64,000 nt of DNA from positions 16,941,644 through 17,005,643 of the forward strand of contig CM041547.1 in the NCBI GenBank assembly GCA_023238725.1, in the 5' to 3' direction. The position numbers and the translations under genes are program-made. Below the pieces are notes generated by a model. The model was given only the letters and a program-made list of their open reading frames with translations, did not search any database and was not told the origin of the DNA. Every line of letters begins with the position of its first letter. Position 1 is the stretch's first letter. Shown piece by piece: positions 37,173 to 48,400 of this stretch. The DNA is from Scortum barcoo. Its lineage: Eukaryota; Chordata; Actinopteri; Centrarchiformes; Terapontidae.

Positions 37173-38857
37173 AGGAAGTGATTATTCGCTGGTCTGCTGA
37201 TGTGTTAGAAACAGGACAGAGGAGTCATCAGTCACTCCTCCAGTCATCATCAGACTGGAAATGGTTTATCTCCCCTGCCACCCACCAAAGGGTGGAAACA
37301 CATTTTTACTCACTCATTGCTCTGGCGTCTCTGAGTTCAGATACTGAACGTTAACACTGCGGTGATGAGAGAGCATAAATAAGGGCCCAATAAGGTCTAC
37401 ATCGTTCAAGAATGTATCTGAAGCTAAATAAGCACAACTGTGTTAAAATTAGCGCTTGCTCTTGTGCCTGTTTTAATTAATTGTCTTTATACTACACTTG
37501 AGGTAAACTCCATTTTTACACAATGTTTGATTTTAGATGAACATTATACGTACCTCTGGGAAATTTGCATGTGTGTGAGTTCAGCTCACGTTTACGTCCA
37601 AAAGACAACACAATCTCAAGATCAGAAGCTTCATTAGGACAGGATTTCTCAAATTGCTGATGTATTATAGTGCATTGGATTTTACTTTTGTCTCTTAATG
37701 AATTGGTAACGCTTGGGGAGACTTCTCAGTTTAAAGAGAGATGATGTTCATATACAACCTCGCCTTGGATATTTTAATTATAAATTGAAGAATTTATGGC
37801 ATTTCTGAATTTTTATTTATGATTTGGTATAATAGTTATTCCTTTTTCTTATTGGACGTTTCTACCTTCATCACACGTTGCCTCCACAACAAAAACATTC
37901 TTTGGCACTTCTTATTATTGTACTATCGAGGCAGATTATTGTAGACCCTTTTTGATACAGAAAAACACTTTGGACTGGGACATTATTACCCAGTGAGACA
38001 TGAGCTTTGAGTATTTCTGATTATTATTTTTCTGTAATATTTTAAGGCTCATGGGTCTAGTAATTGGTTCCCAATAATCTTGTGTTTCTTGACCTCTGAG
38101 CCCACCCAATGAGCAACTCCACCACTGCACAGACCTGACTGCCCTGAAATTATTCATTTTCAACACCCTGCCTTGTAATTAGCAATTGAGTTGGCTTACT
38201 GTAAACTCAAGTGAGATCACAAAAGTGGAAACACAATTCTTGGTCACACCATGCTGGCCTTGAATAATACGAAGGAGGCAGTCTCTCTCTCTCTCTCCCC
38301 ACCCCCCTCCCTCATACGATTGCATGGAAATTTCTTATCTAAGTGTGAAAGTATGAAACATATTGTTTCAAAAAGGAAGGTACCACAGCTGCTCCTATAA
38401 ATACAAATTATCGCCACGATCTTATTGTTGAGGTGTGGAAATTGGGATTACAATAACACCTTTTTGCGAAACTATTAGACCCACGACTTTACCAGATGTT
38501 TCATAGCATGTCAGTTCTTTGTAAATGTTTCTCCTCTGAAAGGTAGGTTGAATTCAATATTATATGCTTCAAAGGTGACTACTTAAGGAAGACTGATTGT
38601 TGATTGTTACAACATGAAGTTTAATTTGAGAGAAACATGAAGTTGTCAAAGTGCTAGAAGGCTGTTGGCGTATTCAAATGTGGGCTGTTGCTTAAAGACT
38701 GGTTACAGCGTGGATGTATTGTGTTGTTTGCTCTTTCAGTTTGGCTGTATGGAGCGTTTTTTTTTTTTTTATTCTGTTACTTTCCTACCTCTTTTTTTTT
38801 TTTTTTGTCCTTCTCTCCCCTCTGCTAACGTGTTATCTGTCCTTGTGTCTGTCCTAG

Positions 38858-39640
38858 GTGATGGCGTGCTCGTGTGTGCAGCCAGCACTCTGTGTGTGGA
38901 GATGGTTTTAACAGACGCTGTTCTGGAGGACTCAGGAACACTGCACTGGCCTGAAGAAGCCTCATAAACAAACACACACACACACACAACCACACACACA
39001 CACCTGTACAGAAGAGGATTTACATATACACACGCCACCACCGTGCCTTGAGAAAGGACACAGGCGCACTGACACGTAACACTTACACTAACTCACTCAC
39101 ACCAGCTGTGTGTGTGTTAGCTTCTGTCCCGAAACATAACTAGTGTCTCCTCTCCTGTGTGAGAGTATACATCACGTGTCTTCCCATCTGTCCCATCTCC
39201 ATCGCCACCATGCCAAGCTCCACCATCCGCCGGCAGATGAAGAACATGGTGAACAACTACTCTGACGCCGAGAAGAAAGTCAGAGAGGCCACGTCCAACG
39301 ACCCCTGGGGCCCGTCGTCCTCGCTCATGTCCGAGATTGCCGACCTCACCTACAACGTGGTGGCCTTCAGCGAGATTATGAGCATGATCTGGAAGCGGCT
39401 CAACGACCACGGCAAGAACTGGCGCCATGTCTACAAGGCGCTCACCCTCCTCGACTACCTGATCAAGACGGGCTCGGAACGGGTGGCGCTGCAGTGCAAG
39501 GAGAACATCTTCGCCATCCAGACTCTGAAGGACTTCCAGTACATCGACAGGGACGGCAAAGACCAGGGCATCAACGTCCGGGAGAAGAGCAAGCAGCTAG
39601 TGGTACTGCTCAAAGACGAGGACCGCCTCAAAGGAGAGAG
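38858..39640 (+). CDS. epn2: epn2 exon 2: 5'UTR and ENTH domain (CDS from 39210)
   Basis: The acceptor is CTGTCCTAG and the donor GTACGA. The first 352 nt are 5'UTR with a CA repeat (38970-39003) and upstream ATGs. The coding part starts MPSSTIRRQMKN and encodes nearly all of the ENTH domain (residues 1-143 plus two bases). An in-frame ATG 17 codons upstream (39159) is open, but the family start and the Kozak context favour 39210. The coding part is distinctly GC-rich compared with the surrounding intron. Confidence 0.95.
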
Positions 39641-40917
39641 GTACGAGCTTTAGAAATCTGAACTTGTCCTTGTCCTCTAAAAGGGTCTGTTAAATTTGGT
39701 GATCTGAATAATCAAAATAAGATCCAATGTTTAAATAGTACCTTGTTAATTGAAGGAGTTTTTAATGGTAGTTGCTGCTTTTGTTTGCTGTTACAAGAGA
39801 CTGCCGTTTTCATTTTTTAAATACATTAGTTCTGACAGTGTGTTTAATTATTATCAGGCTGGTGGTCAACATTAAAAAAGACAATCATGACATCAGAGAT
39901 GGGGTATTACCTTGGATTTTTCCTCTTTTAGAGTATCAGACTGTGGTTACCCTCCTGGGAGATGGAGTACTTTAGGTGTGTTTCCACACCTGTCATGCTA
40001 CTCCATATCCATTGTGCTGCTGTTTACGTTTTGCTGTGGATTTCTACCAAAAAGAGTAAAAAGTGCAAAAAAAGTTACTGCACTTAGAAAAAATGGCTCT
40101 GGATGTTTTTTGTATACCTCAGTGATTCTCTGTGGCTGTACTCAAATATGTAGCTGAATAACATGTGATTAAGGTGACACCTTCGCCTGTCTCTTACTCA
40201 TTTATCATTAGTCACTGTATTTGTTCATCCATCTGTCTTTTTCCTAACTCACAATATCTTTGGCACAAAGCACATTTTGACAAAAATTAGGGCATTGAAT
40301 CTTTTCCAGAATTGTACAAATTGGCCCAAGGAGGATGCATCATCGTTTGTTTGGCTGCATGTTTAATTCTAATTAGTGACTTTGCTTTGGCAATTTAGAA
40401 CTGAAACCATTTGAAGCCCAGATTCACAAGGTAGTTTTGGTTAATGGACTCCATCTCATTATTTTTTGTCCTTCAAAGACCAATCATCCCTCTGTGGCTC
40501 ATGTTTATTTTTTTTTTCTGATGTAACATTAAGGATTATAAAATTAATCACATGTTGTTGCTTTTTCTTTCTTTCTTTATTTTTTTTAATGTCCTATTAG
40601 GTCTCAGGCTTTGAAGACCAAAGAGCGCATGGCCCAGGTGTCCACAGGGAGCAGTCAGATGGGTTTTGGACGAGGCTCATCTCAGCCCAACCTCTCCACC
40701 TCCTATAGTGAAGAGTACGGCAGGTCGGAGGGTTCGCCCGCCTCCTACCATGGCTGTGAGTATTAGCTTATAGTTACCGCATAAGCAGCACCTGCAATAC
40801 AATCCATTATACTGTATCACATCCCAGTCGGTGTAACTTTGGCCTACATCCTGAAACCTCCCCCTCCCCCTGTTTTGTCTCTGGCTTGCAGAGGTCCCGT
40901 GTGGCAGGGCTGCATTC

Positions 40918-40971
<54 letters not shown>

Positions 40972-43900
40972 AGAAGAGGAAGCAGAGTTCACCCCCCAGC
41001 CTCTATCATCCACATGACAGAGGAATCTGCTCCTCTTTTTCAATGATACACTCTCTCCTCCAGAGAGATATACACACAGTGATAGAGAGACACAGATAGG
41101 TGAAGATAGCACTGAGAGATACATGATGGAAAGAAAGAAGGGAACGCAAACCCGACAGATAAACTTTGGTAGAAAGCTAGGGAGAATGTAAATGAAATAT
41201 GAGCACTATTTATGTATTAGCAGGGATGTCGATGCACTTGTTGGGGTTATTTTCTACAAATGTGCATCACTACTGCCTTCTGTAACTAGCATGATATATT
41301 GACGAGTCTGATTTCTTGAAAATATTGTGTAATGTCTTTCCAAGCTGAGAATGATATCATACATTCCACTTCAAGTAAAAACCATTTAAGGGGTCCTCAT
41401 ACTTGTGTTTGGTGACAGGTTGTCATTGCTGTCTCTGTGCTTGAATTTCTGTCAGTACTCATTCAAACGGAGTGAGCCACTGGAAAATCGGCATAGAACA
41501 GACTCAAGTGGATTGGAAGAAAGATGGAGAGAGAGGGGGAGAGTTGAGAAGAAACAGAAATGCCAGTCCAGAAATGGGGTAACAGAGAGAGGGACAGAGG
41601 GGCAGAATGGAGAAGTGAAAGAGTGAACCTTGGCCTCTTTTCCTTTCATCCTCTGACTGCCCCCCAACCCTCCCCTCAGTCCTTCGTACGCAGTGGGATA
41701 GTTTTGTGTCTGTGTGCGCCTAACGTGTGTGTTTGTCTTTTGCTGTGCATGTGGTTTCAGCCTGTGCGAATCTTGCTCTGAGCATGCGTCCATCTTTTAC
41801 CCTGTGGCTCGCATTCCTGCATGTACATTACATTTTGAGTGCGCAGCTCAGGAAGCGTAAGCTCCAGCAGCTGAGTCATCAGTTGAGAAAACTGAAGGAG
41901 AGGCTGGCCAATAGGAGCGAGGCTGTGGGCTTGGCCGGTCAGGATTTTTGGGATTCCAGTCAAACTTTCCGAGTATTGTTGTCCAGACAGGGTGTGAATG
42001 AATGGCCATGCAAGTGTTGGTGTTAACCTGGCATGGCCTCCAGTCCCTGAAAAAGTCTGAAACTTGCTTGACCTTAAGGTGTTATATTTTATTTCCTTTA
42101 TGTCTCTTTTTATCTCTCACCTGTTCAGTTACAGTTCTGGAAAGCTTAACTTGTATGTTTGTTTTTTTTCTTTCACTTTTTCTTTGCTTAAAGATTCCAA
42201 ACATGATTACATTTAGTTATTGAAACCTGTATCTATGCTGTCCTCCCACACTTGAACACACACCTGTGTGTCTATGTGTGTTCATTACTGTGTGTGTGCG
42301 TGTGAAAGACCCTAAAAGAACTCTTATGCTGTAGTTTCCCTGAGGCCAGTCGGCCAATAGTAAAAGCAGGTTTTCCTCTGATATTTTGCTTTCAGTTCAG
42401 TGTCAAAGTTCAAATAGTTGACTGCTTGTAAAGTTCAGTAAGTTGACGCAAGCGATGGGATCCTGTGCAATGCACGTGGTGTACAAAACACAAATAAGAA
42501 ACAAGTGAATTCCACATCAACTGATTTAATGCAACGTGTGTTTGTGTGTAGTGTAATCTGGCTCAAAGCTCCAAGTATTTTCTTTCTGCAAAGTGAAAAT
42601 ACAAGAGATTTATTTAGTTTATTGATCATTCAGACTCTTTGGTCGTCTCTCATCCTCCAGTCCAGCACCTGCATTTTCGCTTAACACTCAAGCTGCCCAC
42701 AAAGGTCTGGGAAACTCATGAAGGAATAATGTTGCAGATTTCTACAATGGACATTTATTAAGGCACTGTCTCACTCATCAGGCTTTTCACAGCCATTCAA
42801 TTCTTTATCTAGAGAGACAAGAAACAGCGTCTGCAAATGCAGGGATTCTTAGCGGTTGACATCCTGGGATAAAAATTCAGTGCGTTATCATCACATAAAT
42901 CTGCTACAGATGACATGAGTGGTCATCAGCCCATTTCACTCCTTCTGAAACTCTCCGCTCAGAGCTGGAACTGCATGCTGCACTTCAGAGTCCTGACTTT
43001 GCTCAGTCAGCTTTAAGGCTTTTAATGTCAGATTTCTGTTTATTTGTCATGACCTTAGCACCACAAAAAAGAGATGGCAGGATAAGAAACAACTAGACTA
43101 ACCGGCCAACCCAAACTGTCGTGCAGAAGAGTGACTGAGAGAATTAAGCCTTTTTTAAATGCATTTTTCTGCTAGCAGGCAGTGGCGTGTCTGTAAAGAA
43201 TGCCAAGAAATTGTGATTATCCATATATGGTCCATTCCCACAGTGGTAGGCAGGAAAGTAGCATGTTTTAGTTGGCTTTGAGTTTTGTTTATTTGTCTTT
43301 CTGATGGTCTACTATCAAGTGTAGTACTGTGTGTTTTTGTGCTGCCAGTTTAGTTTCTCTTCAGGCTTAGTGGGTGGAAAACTGTTGTTTAAGCCCTCTT
43401 TTGCTTTGCAGTTTTTTGAGAGATTTAAAGAGACTTCAAGGAAAATATCCTTTTTACTGGAAGAACGTAATGCATCCATCAGACTGGTTAATGTAAGATA
43501 TCTGCAACATAATTTTGGATCAGTATCAGTGAAGAAATGTATCTCCTGCTGCTAAATGGCACAGAGCACATTTTGTTGCTGAGCTAAGGAGCGAGGCGTC
43601 CGTCTGGCCTTTTGAATAGCTGGATGTTTCACATGTAACCATATCATTCGATATTCATTGTCTCTGTGTAGGCTTTAGTACCTCCGTGTTCACTGTCTAT
43701 TTTAGGCAGACATGTGAGGCCATGGCTCATATCCCACCAGCTAACAAAACACACCTTTACCCCGGGCACTTCTGGTCACTTTCCCTGGAGACACACGGCC
43801 AGTAGACGGAGCTCGGCCTGACAGGGAGCAAGCAAGGCGGGAAAGGAGCCAAGAAGTGGGCAAGGAGTAAAGGAAGGAGGAGAGGAGACAGAGACCCAGA

Positions 43901-44985
43901 TCTGAAGCTGGAGTTTCAAGACAGTTGCAGTGAATTGATTATGGATATGTTTATTATTGGTAGACTTGATCTACCATCTACCAAGACTTGATCAACAGAT
44001 GTTATGCGTAATGTGCTGTTATTAGACAGGAATATCCCCAACTTATTCAGTATAAAGTTGGCAGCATTTTTTAAAACCATTTCAAGGAAAGCCAAGCCTT
44101 TAAACCGTTAAAGGAAATACGTTTAAAAAAAATATCTGAACCATCCTCGTCATGGAAACATTTAATGTGCCAAATTTACTCTGTAATGTTTAGAAAAAAA
44201 AACCTGCTGATGTGGCATCTACTTCCTACAGATGTCTTGACAGGGCAGGAGGATGTTCGTCAAAGTGAGATGTTTCTAAATTAATTGTGTCAAAGAGTGA
44301 AACTGACAGTCAGTGTTTCCCCCAAGTCCTGTTTTTAATCAGTGTTGTTGTTTTGTTTCTGCACTCTGGCCTTTATATATCTTTCTCTAAGGGATTGCAT
44401 TCAGAAGAGCTATCAAAATGAAGTAACATTAAACACACAATCGACATGATGTGATGAGCATTGAGTGAGTGTGTGTTTGGGAGTGTCCACATCAGCAGCA
44501 GAGCATGTCATGGCTGGTCTTTGTTGTTTGGAGCAGAGACAGTGAAAAGAAATGTGCAGGCAGAAGGATATTTAAGTTGGAGAACAAGACCAACATTCAA
44601 GTCTGAGAAGAATTATCCGAGGTCATCACACTGCATGTTTCTCAGTGCATATATTGTTAAATAATGGCTTTGCAGCTTTGTATATGAACAGTTGCATAGA
44701 AAATCCCAAATTAAGCTCATGAAAACACAGGTTTAGTGTACACACCTTTGTACACCCACAACATTCACACATGTACAAAGTGATGAAATGTTGAAACAGA
44801 AACGGCGACAAAATAGAGAGAGAAGTCTAGAATAGCTATAGATGACGTGGTGATGTCACCGCGTCCCTTCATCACCTCCCACGCAACAGTTCCCACGGAA
44901 ACTGCAAAATTATGGTTTCCAAAATCAAAAGAAACGCAGTCACACTTTGAATTAAAGAATACACTCAAGGCTACCTTAATGACTG

Positions 44986-45026
<41 letters not shown>

Positions 45027-45421
45027 TGTGTGCACGTGTCAGCGCGCCACGTGCAGTGTCTTTGTATTTTTTATACTGCCACATATCCTGATCTAATCCA
45101 ATAAGCTGAATGGACCTGTCGTCCCTTATAGGCACACTGAATGCCTTTAATCACATACACACACTTTACTACATAACACTGTGATTATGTTATGTATGTG
45201 TTTTAGGGGATTTACACCGAATGTTTCAGTATATTTATAGTATATCCAGTGTGTGATTGAATCCCATGCGGCAGTGATGTTAACACACATTTTGTATTTG
45301 TCTGTTAGCCACGTCTCCCAATGCGGGTTCAGAACTGGAGCAGGCCAGACCTCAGACCAGCGGAGAGGAGGAGCTACAGCTGCAACTGGCTCTGGCCATG
45401 AGCAGAGAGGCTGCTGAGCAG

Positions 45422-45462
<41 letters not shown>

Positions 45463-48400
45463 GACAGACAGAAACGCGAACCAACATGGCATGTTACTGT
45501 GTGTAACTTTACATTACATCTGTGGGAAGCAGCTTGTTTGTTATATTTGTAAAAAATGACTTTATAAGAAAACAGGAAAATCATTGCAGTTGTGTTCATT
45601 TAATTATCTTGGATGATAGAACCTTGAGTGATCACCTTTTATTTCATTCTCCTACACATCAGTACTTTTCCCTGTCCTGGGTTATTGCCCTGCCAATACA
45701 CATACTTAAAGACCTTCTGAAACCCTGTTAATCATTCACACTCTTTTTTTATCCTTTTCTTTTCCTGTACGCAAACTGAACTGTGACACCAATGAAATAA
45801 TTTAATTTGGTTATACAGAAAAAGATAATAACATGCAAAAAGCAGCTCTGATCAGGCACATCTTTTTGTAAATGTCAGCCCGTCTACAATAGCTAGACCA
45901 ACTTGTCTTGTTTTTTAAGAAAATGCACATGTGCTGCCTATGCTAACTGTGCTCTGGATGTGTGTGTGTTAAGGAGGAGCGCATACGCAGAGGGGACGAC
46001 CTGAGACTACAAATGGCCTTAGAGGAGAGCAAGAAAGAAGGCCCGGATTCAGTAAAGCTGTCCAAAAAGAAGAAAGAGGTAAAACACACACAGATATGGA
46101 GAGTGACTCAGTTATGCTATTATCATGAGTATGCTCCTGAAGTAGCCTCATCTCTCCCCAGTCCTCGCTCTCTGCCCGACCCTGTCAGTAGCCTCAGTAG
46201 CTGTAATGAAACCACTAACTGGCGGCAGACTGCCTACTTCTCTCATCATTATTCTGCCTGAATAGCAGGCTGACTGGAGTTTGGGGGCATGCAGAGCTAA
46301 AGTGATGAAGACGTACGGCTGCACTACCGTGGCTCATGTTTTATTCCAGCACATAATGACGTGACCCCGTCAGTATGTTTGAACAGGGTTTGTGCTGTAA
46401 AGGATAATAGCTGACCAACAGATGGTCCTTCCCAGCGTTTTCCCTCCCAGTGTATTCCTGCTCTGTCTCGTCCCGTTCTTCTTGTTGTCTACATCCTTCC
46501 TTTTTTCCCGCCTCTTGGTATTTCTAACCCACTTTCTGTTGTGTCTTTCTAGCCACAGTCATCTTTGATGGATCTGATGGATGTCCCAGAGCCCGGTGCC
46601 AGCGCTGACCCCTGGGGGGCCGGGGCCGTGGCTGGGGCAGCCGCTGCATCAGAAGACCCCTGGCAGCCTTATGGTATACAGAGCAGATCATATCTACACA
46701 CTGACTGTCGTTGTTGGAAGTATTAGTGTAGAGAGTGTGTTTTTCTGCGTGTCAATTCTGCTCTCCACCTGCAGCTAGCAGGACTGTGACTCTTTGTTAA
46801 ATAGGAATGCTGCTCCACTGGCCCAGCAGCATTAATGTGCAGACAGGAGGGGAGGGGGAAAAATATTAGAGGAAAATATCATGAAGGAAAGGAGTGTGGA
46901 GGGATGGGGAGGAGGCAGAGAAGGAGGGCTATGGGAAGTTGACAGACTGTCAGAACCTGCACGAAACAATTCTGCTCTCGTCTTATGTTTTACCATTCTC
47001 CTGCTTTCTTCCTTTGTCTCTCTCTCCAGTTTGGCTTTATGTTTTGTGTGCTTCATCCGACTCCACCCTGTCTTCCCCAACACTGACCCCCCTTTCCCCC
47101 TCTCTCCAGGGTCTGCCCCTAAGCCAGCAGCCCCAGTGGACCCATGGGGCGCTCCTCCTTCTGTCCCACCCTTGAAAAGCAGCGATCCCTGGGCATCAAA
47201 CGCCGCTCCTGCCTCTGACCCCTGGGGCTCTGCAGCCACCCGCCCCAAAACTAATGCAGGTGACCATCAGGGAAAAGTTGTTTTGTTGTTGTTTTATTTG
47301 TTTGGTCCACAGGCATCAGTTCCTATGGCATTCACAAAATTCACCTGTCGCCAGCTCAACTATGATGGCTGTTTTCGCCAGTTTGTTTGTGTGGGCATGA
47401 TATGTTTGAGTATTTTACATGTTTGCACTCTTTGGTTTATCGCTATTGTAAGAAATACCAAAAATAGATCTGATCAGTGGTTGGCTAATTGTCTGAACAG
47501 ATGTGTCAGAAGCGCACATACAGCAACATATGCTTATGCACATCCGCATGCTTTCGCTTGCTAATTGTGTTCATTTGTCTCTGTTAGTTTACCAAAATAT
47601 CCATTCTCATTCATACTTGTTTTGTCTGTTTCCATCTGTGTTTGTATGTATGTGTGTGTCTGCAATTTTGTCTGTGTGTGGGTGTATCCGTTTTCCCCTT
47701 TCAGGTAGCTTTGACCTGTTCAATGCATCCAACGGTACGTCTAAAGAGGACTTCTCAGAGTTTGACAGTCTGCGCTCCTCCTCCTCTGTTCCTACTGGTA
47801 CTCACCCTTGTCATCGTCTCTATCTAATGACACAGAGTGTGTGTTGTTTTTCTGCGGATGTCTGAGGTGATGCCTGTCAGCAGATCAGTGTTTCTGCGGG
47901 GCTCAGACACGCACATGTCTTGTCTTTGTATGTAAATATCACCAGACCTGAGCAGAGACAGCGCATGAAACACTAGATTTGTTTTTTGTATTTTTGTTTT
48001 TTTAAGGTGATGAGTTTCCATTGCAAATTCAAGCATAATGCTGCAGTAATCATATCAAATGATGGAAAAATAGCTGTTTTCTCTGGTCTGGTCCCATATT
48101 GGTGTGGTGTAATCTGATGCTACTTTTATGCACATAACGCTAAATGCAGTATTAGATTTGGGCCATCCAGTTTATGGAAACCCTTTTTAGACAGTCTGAA
48201 GGTCTTGTGCATCTGGCACAACAACAAATGACCCAGAAGTTTGAATTAAACCCAGGCACAACTACGCTCGGGTTTGTCAGAGGGTCCCAGTGAACAGTTT
48301 GGCTCAGGTCTACTGTGTTTTGTTTTGGTTTCTTTTCTCCTCTGTGTGTGGGAGGGTGACATTGGTGTCTTGACTTTTGCTCAAGCTCGACACAAACACT

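Larger units (their letters stand above)
32249..38857 (+). other. epn2 intron 1
   Basis: 6.6 kb with no supported exon. It contains a degenerate repeat with an internal (TTAA)n expansion (34608-35038), GT microsatellites at 36800-36818 and 37141-37171, a run of ten C at about 36370-36380, and two T-runs before the acceptor of exon 2 at 38758-38805. The first 700 bases are unusually rich in GCTAGC/TTAGC-type words. Confidence 0.75.
40756..45308 (+). other. epn2 intron 3
   Basis: 4.55 kb. It holds a 46-bp CA microsatellite (40921-40966), a GT microsatellite (44988-45020), a purine-rich segment (41500-41630 and 43830-43910) and a possible in-frame cassette exon (41761-41856). In human EPN2 the same position carries an alternatively used segment, but no sequence similarity is evident here. 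Confidence 0.75.

Noticed and set aside
39159..39209. An in-frame upstream ATG for epn2 adding 17 residues
   Set aside because: Epsins begin directly before the I-R-R-Q-M-K lipid-binding helix. The ATG at 39210 has a near-perfect Kozak context, while the upstream one is weak.
45424..45472. CA and CAGA tracts considered as a possible CRISPR-like array
   Set aside because: These are contiguous dinucleotide and tetranucleotide microsatellites without spacers, as elsewhere in the window. No CRISPR array or cas gene is present.
46881..47564. A 227-codon plus-strand frame across epn2 exon 47110-47259
   Set aside because: It is intron read-through on both sides of a real exon with good splice sites.
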